The notes under the pieces were generated by a model that ran no database searches, was not told where the DNA came from, and was given only the letters and a program-made list of their open reading frames with translations. Position numbers and translations under genes: made by a program. A stretch of 64,000 nt of DNA, taken from contig CM053796.1 in NCBI GenBank assembly GCA_028671895.1, positions 39,120,860 to 39,184,859 on the forward strand, written 5' to 3'. This DNA is from Oenanthe sinensis. Taxonomy: Eukaryota > Streptophyta > Magnoliopsida > Apiales > Apiaceae. Positions 58,301 through 64,000 of this stretch are shown one piece after another (within the stretch, counting starts at the first letter, position 1; every line of letters begins with the position of its first letter).

Positions 58301-61300
58301 CTACTTTGAAGGAAAGAAGTGATCCTTTAAGAGCTGCACATCGAATTTCAACAGACAGGATGCCAACTTTGACTGACGGTGTTTCAAATGGACATTCTGC
58401 AACAGTCACTCAGCATGATAATGTCCGGCCTCTTCTTAGTTTGCTGGATAAGGAACCCCCTTCTCGACATGTTTCTGGTCAGCTTGAGTATGTACGTCAC
58501 CTTACTGGGATGGAAAAGCATGAAAATATGATTCCACTTCTACAAGCATCTAATGAGAGAAAAACAACCAATGGTCTCGATTTTTTGATGGCTGAGTTCG
58601 CAGGTGAGTATTATAGTGTTTAATATAACTCCATCCTATATTGATTTAGTCATTGCTCTTATGTATTTATCCACAGAAGTCTTGTATTCTGCTGCAGCAT
58701 GTAATCTGCCTAAACATGGTTCTTTTTTCACAATTTTGTGATGTTGTATAATGCATGCTTTGAAATGACATTAAATTTGTGATCTTCTTGACTTCACACT
58801 TCACAGAGGTTACAGGGCGTGGAAGAGAAAATGCAAATCTGGAATCTATGGCCAAAAGTCCACTCAAGATTGCAAATAAGAAGGTAGGGCCACCATCATC
58901 TAATGAGGGAAATACTGCTTCTACATCTGGACTTGCTTCGCAGACAGCTTCTGGTGTACTATCAGGTTCTGGGGTTCTAAATGCAAGACCAGGGAGTGCA
59001 ACTTCATCTGGATTGCTTTCGCACATGATTCCACCTTGGAATGCTGATGTGGCTCGGGAATACCTAGGAAAGGTAGCAGACCTTCTACTTGAGTTTGCTG
59101 GATCTGACACGACTGTGAAATCTTATATGTGCAGTCAAAGCTTGCTCAGTCGTCTCTTTCAGATGTTCAATAAGATAGAACCTGCTATTCTTCTGAAGGT
59201 GCACAATACATTCATTTTTAATTTTGTATTTAAGCTCTAATAATCTCATTTTTTCATTTTTCACAACCTTCTATTATTTCATAATAGTTACTGAAGTGCA
59301 TTAATCTTCTTTCAACCGACCCACACTGCTTAGAGAACCTTCAGCGCGCAGATGCAATCAAATATTTGATCCCAAACCTTGACCTTAAAGAAGGTCCCCT
59401 TGTGTCCCAAATACATCACGAGGTGAGCCTTTCAACTTGAATGTTTGCACATGTATGTACCATTTGTTGCATGTATGCTATTGCTATATCTCTTGTCATG
59501 CATTTCTGCACATTGCATGTTTGGACATTGATATATATTATATTTCGAAAAATCCTATGCACGGGATAGTGGTTTTAAATATTAATAATATGTATGGTCA
59601 GAAGTGATAGGTTCTGCCAATGAACGTTAAGCTGTGGAAACATTAGATTATTAATGGTTGTCATATAGTACTCAGTTGATACATTTTTATTCAGTAACAT
59701 GGTTCTATGTTTATTTTTTAGCGAGAACATGATTAAAGTACTTTGCTGACATTTTCATTGGTTTTACCTGTGTCAGTTGTTGACTAATGTTTCAGGTTTT
59801 GAAATATAGGTGCTATGTTTATTTTTTTAGCGAGAACATGATTAAAGTACTTTGCTGACATTTTCATTGGTTTTACCTGTGTCAGTTGTTGACTAATGTT
59901 TCAGGTTTTGAAATATAGGTGCTCCCCCCCCTCCTTTTAATGATACCAATGTTGGTGGTGCAAATGAAATAACATGTTTGACATAACATGCTCAGACAGA
60001 TTTTACTATCGATAAAAAGGAGTTTCATAATTTATTTAATCTTATTAGACAATTTTGCATAGACTGTTAGTAATATAATTATCACAAAGACAATCATGTA
60101 CTTATACCTGCGAGTTGTCGAAACTATAAATTTAGGGGGAAAAAACTTTAATAGAGGTAGTTTAGAATCAAGTGGCAACTAAATAATGGAAACCACCAAC
60201 TTTTCCCAAAAATGCATTGCATCTTTAAATAGCACTATTGGTAGGCTAAATGGCTATACAGGCTGTTAATATTAATGATTCATATTGTATATGGTTTATA
60301 TATTTCTGATGGTTTATTGTAGACAGCAATGTATCAGCAATGTATTTCTGAATACCATTTTGTAGTTGGTTGTTAAGCTTCATATGTTTCTGACATTTGT
60401 GAGTGAGGGGGTTAGATGTAAAATACTCTTTATGTTGTGAAAGCTACTGGGTGTAGTAATCTTATATGCTTAGTATTTGCATAAATTTTGAGTTGATCAT
60501 TTGAAACTGGTGTAAGGCTGATACAGTTCTCTATTTTTTGTACTTGTGATTATTAAGTAATTTATTTTTATCAGTATTGTTGTTAGCTAGTTGTGCTAGG
60601 TTATTAGATTGCAGTAGGTATTTGTTAGTTGTTACTACTGAATTCTAAATGTACGCCAAGTCTGGCTAACTGATATTCCTGTTGATGTTATATTATTTTG
60701 CTACATATAGATGAAAACTTGATGTTTTCTGTATGCAGCGCGCCTGTTTCTGCAATTCTCATTCTAATAACTACCTTTTGGATGTTCTCTGATTGATTTT
60801 GTTGGTTCAAGGTACTCAATGCTCTATTCAATCTCTGCAAGATAAATAAAAGGAGGCAAGAACAAGCAGCAGAAAATGGGGTCATCCCACACCTTATGCA
60901 TTTTGTCATGTCAGGGTCTCCATTGAAGCAATATGCGTTGCCACTGCTCTGCGATATGGCCCATGCATCACGTAATTCTAGGGAGCAGTTAAGAGCTCAC
61001 GGGGGTTTAGATGTGTACCTAAGCCTGCTTGATGACGAGTTTTGGTCTGTAACAGCATTAGATTCCATTGCTGTATGCCTGGCTCATGACAATGACGATA
61101 AGAAAGTGGAGCAATCTTTACTGAGAAAAGAGGCTATTCTGAAATTGGTCGAATTCTTCCAGTCCTGTCCAGAACAACATTTTCTGCATATATTAGAGCC
61201 ATTCTTGAAAATTATTACGTATGTCCTCTTTAACCTGTCACTAAAGAAAAGCAGAAAACACTGTTGTGGTTGACAGTCAATTTTTTTGGAGAAGCCTAAA

Positions 61301-62600
61301 TTTGACTTAATCGGGATTATTTAATTACACCTCTCTCTTCTTTTTCTCATTGATTTTGATCTTGCCATTTTCCCTCTGGGACTAGGTTATATTGGACAAT
61401 TCTTACAATCAATTAATCTGGAACTAGCTTATTGTTCTGTGCACTCCCTCCATGTCCAAGTTATTGCCCACCAACAATTTTTTTAATTCTTAGCAGTATT
61501 CATGTTTAATAAGAAATTGTTGATTTTGCATTGTTGGCAAGAAAATTTGAGATGTAAACAATAAAAGGAAACATGGCCAACATGTATGAAACAGAGAGAG
61601 TAAACATTATCTGTAGTGTGTACTTTCCTTTTTATTATCAGTTTTAAGGTTATACGTGTGTTCTTATATCATCATGATCCCCAATATGCGAGGATGTTAA
61701 ATTTGCATTTCATTTAAAAGATTAGTATATTTTGCCACAATTACCTTACATCTTGCTGAATATGATCATCGTGCAATATGCGTCTTTTGGAAACCATGGC
61801 TTCCCATGGGTTTTTTTGGTTAATTAAAACTAATATAAGTTTCTCATACGTGGTGTATTCTCTTTTTATTTTTTTGCAGGAAATCATCCCGAATAAACAC
61901 TACTTTGGCTGTCAATGGCTTGACACCGTTACTCATTCAAAGGCTTGACCATCAGGATGCTATTGCTCGGCTCAATTTGCTTAAACTTATAAAGGTTAGA
62001 ACATTCGCTTTATATATGTTTCTCACCTCATCATACTTCAGAAAAAGTTTCTCCACACTTGAACAACTTCTTTGAGCAGAATGTCGTTAATTTAATATAT
62101 TTATTTTCAATGCATCTTCGAGCCCATTCATTCATCAATTTATGGGGTTTGGCTATTTGTGAACCTAGGATATTCATCCATCTATAAACAAGATAATTTC
62201 CTTGATACATTGGTTTAACAATCTGAATCACGTGGAGTAATTTAATGGATCCATCATCTGTTATATTAATACTACTAGTCTACTGCGTTGTAAACCACTA
62301 CTAGTCGACTACTAGCTAAACAAATCAAATATTTTATTATTGGTATCAAATATGTTTCTTCAATATCTCTTAAAGTAAAGCTGAAAGCCCGTCTCTGACA
62401 TCTAACTGTTGATATAATATCAGGCTGTATACGAGCACCATCCACGTCCAAAGCAATTGATTGTGGAGAATGACTTGCCACAGAAACTTCAAAATTTGAT
62501 CGAGGAACGACGAGATGGACAGAGTTCTGGTGGACAAGTTTTGGTAAAGCAGATGGCTACATCATTGCTGAAAGCCCTCCACATCAACACCGTTTTGTGA
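46345..62600 (+). CDS. MAP3KE1: MAP3K epsilon protein kinase
   Basis: 24 coding exons give about 1,398 residues (Arabidopsis MAP3Ke1: 1,368): 46345-46404, 48142-48276, 48514-48534, 48752-48825, 49097-49187, 49266-49349, 49830-49931, 50125-50256, 50561-50632, 50994-51097, 52138-52228, 52783-53181, 53742-54071, 54224-54268, 54634-54813, 54912-54995, 55491-55582, 55670-55753, 57813-58603, 58807-59198, 59288-59422, 60812-61218, 61880-61994, 62424-62600. Exon 13's start is the least certain because its acceptor GTGAAG is poor. The N-terminal kinase domain (about 20-275) has GKGAYGRVYKG, VAIKQVSLE, IHRDIKGANILL, LADFGVATKL and GTPYWMAPE, a canonical active RD kinase. A variable acidic linker precedes ARM/HEAT-like repeats (VICAVLQVLNQIVKDNTDF; YALPLLCDMAHASRNSREQL; VKQMATSLLKALHINTVL). 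The family resembles yeast Cdc7/Cdc15 kinases and acts in cytokinesis, plasma-membrane integrity and pollen development. All phases join and no break is seen. Confidence 0.97.
48925..49032 (+). mobile_element. SINE-like fragment in MAP3KE1 intron 4
   Basis: Contains GGTGATAAGAGGTTGAGGGT then TCAAGCC, with a tRNA-like B box (GGTTCAAGCC), and AGTGGAGGTACATGTGTGTG. It is similar to the inverse of 34040-34150. A clear 3' tail or target duplication was not fixed. Confidence 0.45.
54990..55312 (+). repeat. 158-bp tandem duplication covering a splice donor
   Basis: The end of exon 16 and its donor (GGGTTT|GTAAGTTCTG at 54996) recur at 55154 as GGGCTTGTAAGTTCTG. The following about 150 bases (TATTCATTATATGCTC, GAGGCTTCAAGTAT, TTAATCTTCTAGAAATTG) are repeated with modest divergence. 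Confidence 0.92.
56560..57700 (-). mobile_element. Degenerate copia-like element in MAP3KE1 intron 18
   Basis: On the - strand TTGGTATCGGAGTC at about 57511-57524 resembles the copia primer-binding site (TGGTATCAGAGC). Upstream of it is leader-like sequence ending in CA. TGCA.ATTACAAGAAGAGG occurs at about 56606-56625 and again at about 57677-57696, which may be LTR pieces. No element protein is recognisable between them. It may be a non-autonomous TRIM-type element or old remnant. Confidence 0.4.
59706..59922 (+). repeat. 109-bp tandem duplication in MAP3KE1 intron 21
   Basis: AGCGAGAACATGATTAAAGT through GTTTTGAAATATAGGTGC is repeated at an offset of 109 bases, nearly identical. A short C run follows the second copy. 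Confidence 0.93.
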
Positions 62601-64000
62601 AATCCTTTGGTATTTTATCTTCAGTGAGTACATAAATATACATGTATAATAACTATAGTGAGCTGTAGTTCTCATGATCTGTATCTGTTTATGAGGTTCA
62701 GGATTTCTTGTTTGTATTGTATATTGTCGTTTTAAGTTCTTCAACCTGAAAGATGCATGAATCTTTAAATTCTTACTCTCTCCCCATAGGTCTTCATGTG
62801 TAGAAGGCAGTCGAATGTGCTGTTCTTTCCCCCCATGTCTCTTTTTGCCATTTACATATTATTTAATCCGTTTGATTTAGCTATGTAGTTATTCTGCCAG
62901 TCTGAAATGTGTTGAACTCTGAATATAGTGTGGTTTATCCAATGTATTTTGTAAACTGTTGGTTGCATTGCAATCCAGGTAGTGCACTTGTAACATTAAG
63001 GTCTGCAATCACTATATTAAAATTTTGTTACTTTTTCGAAGAAAGTGTTATTTTTATCATTCTTTTGACGAAGACTGTATGTTCCATGGATTTCTGGACT
63101 AGTCCATTTTTACAACTTGTCCAAAGAAAAGTATTTTTATAGTTGTCTCTTAAGATTTTGCTAATATCTGAATTATTTTCTTCATTCAAATAACTAAAGA
63201 CAAATATTTCATCAAGAAAAAATAGGATTATGCAACTATTTTGCCACTTAACTCAACTTGCAATTGAATCATCGAATTGAAAATTTTATAATCAAAATAA
63301 TAAAGCCAAACCCAAGAAACTCTTATACCACTACCCTTCTTTGTATCATGTACACTATTTTATTTTTGAATTAGTTTGAAGATCCTAAAATAAAGATGAT
63401 TAAACGAAGAATATATTCTTTAGATACATTGAAATTGAAAATTTTAATTTTTAGATTAAAAAGAACAATGAATATATTTATAAAATATAATCAATGATTA
63501 TATTTTATATCTACGGGCCAAGTTTTATTATTTTCTAAAAAATGGAATAAAATAAATTAGATCATGTGGATTGATATTATTTATGGGGCAGTTAAAATAT
63601 CAAAACTTAACATATGAAAGTAATAAAATATCATTTTTTCAGAGTGTTCTTAGACATTAATACTTTATTATCTAAATTTTCGGGGACATTTTCATATCTT
63701 TTGATTAGAAGATAAGATTTTTGAATGAAAAAAATATCTGAATATTGTATTTCGATATAATTTATTTACGAATAAGTATATTCTGTAAAAAAGCAGTAAA
63801 GTTATAATAATAATAATAATAATGAATAATTCTAATGCAAATTTTTTACTTGTACAATGACATTAATGATAGCTTTATTAATTGAATAACTCGTTTGCAT
63901 GTTTTCTTCAAGTAAAATGGTTTTACATAATTGGATATTTTTTTAAACTTTTTTTATATATTTTTTTAATGGGTATATAAAATAATATTCAATAAATTAT
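62601..64000. other. MAP3KE1 3' untranslated region and AT-rich flank
   Basis: The first 500 bases or so are T-rich 3' untranslated sequence; AATATAG and TATTAAAAT-type signals are present but none is decisive. From about 63150 the DNA is AT-rich without frames. It holds a copy of the repeat phrase TTTATTATCTAAATTTTC followed by GGGGACAT (63664-63689), also at 17646-17672, and a short TAA repeat near 63805-63822. Confidence 0.5.

Overview
This is nuclear DNA of a flowering plant, almost certainly a eudicot. The evidence is spliced genes with AT-rich GT-AG introns, plant-only gene families, a plant Ty1/copia retrotransposon and Stowaway MITEs. Nothing in the window fixes the genus. An asterid such as an umbellifer would fit, but that is a guess. 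All seven genes that look functional or nearly so lie on the + strand.

Layout. (1) 1-4355: 5' half of a Ty1/copia element on the - strand, made up of the 5' LTR, primer-binding site, gag with three CCHC knuckles, protease and integrase; it runs off the left edge. (2) 4356-8880: AT-rich transposon debris, including a possible gypsy-type LTR remnant with one unrecognised reading frame. (3) 8890-13149: DWF1 (sterol side-chain reductase), with a long leader intron holding two inverted-repeat elements. (4) 13490-20190: a broken LINE reverse transcriptase, several MITEs, and a truncated copy of the DRE2 5' region. (5) 20190-23190: a 5' fragment of an ARF-GAP gene behind a duplicated promoter and leader. 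(6) 24660-28773: a chloroplast YceD/DUF177 gene. (7) 29640-32733: DRE2 (anamorsin, cytosolic Fe-S assembly). (8) 33734-37451: a DHHC protein S-acyltransferase. (9) 38042-39616: a second YceD/DUF177 gene that appears to have lost one splice donor. (10) 40252-40918: a PPR pseudogene fragment. (11) 43676-44677: an intronless MAPKKK20-like kinase. (12) 46345-62600: a 24-exon MAP3K epsilon gene. The rest is intergenic AT-rich sequence.

The genes do not form an operon-like unit. Two themes recur. Two members of the plastid 23S rRNA-accumulation family (YceD homologs) lie about 10 kb apart, and two MAPKKKs of different classes are neighbours. The region between DWF1 and DRE2 has been reshuffled by local duplications: three copies of a YceD-gene promoter segment, two copies of the DRE2 leader, and several tandem duplications inside introns. 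I saw no clear candidate for a wholly new biological system. The observations most worth checking are the apparent GT-to-TT donor loss in the second YceD gene, the captured promoter/ARF-GAP fragment, and the structure of the copia gag/pol boundary. All exon boundaries were read by eye from reading frame, family knowledge and GT/AG sites. They could be off by a base or so, or wrong where noted.
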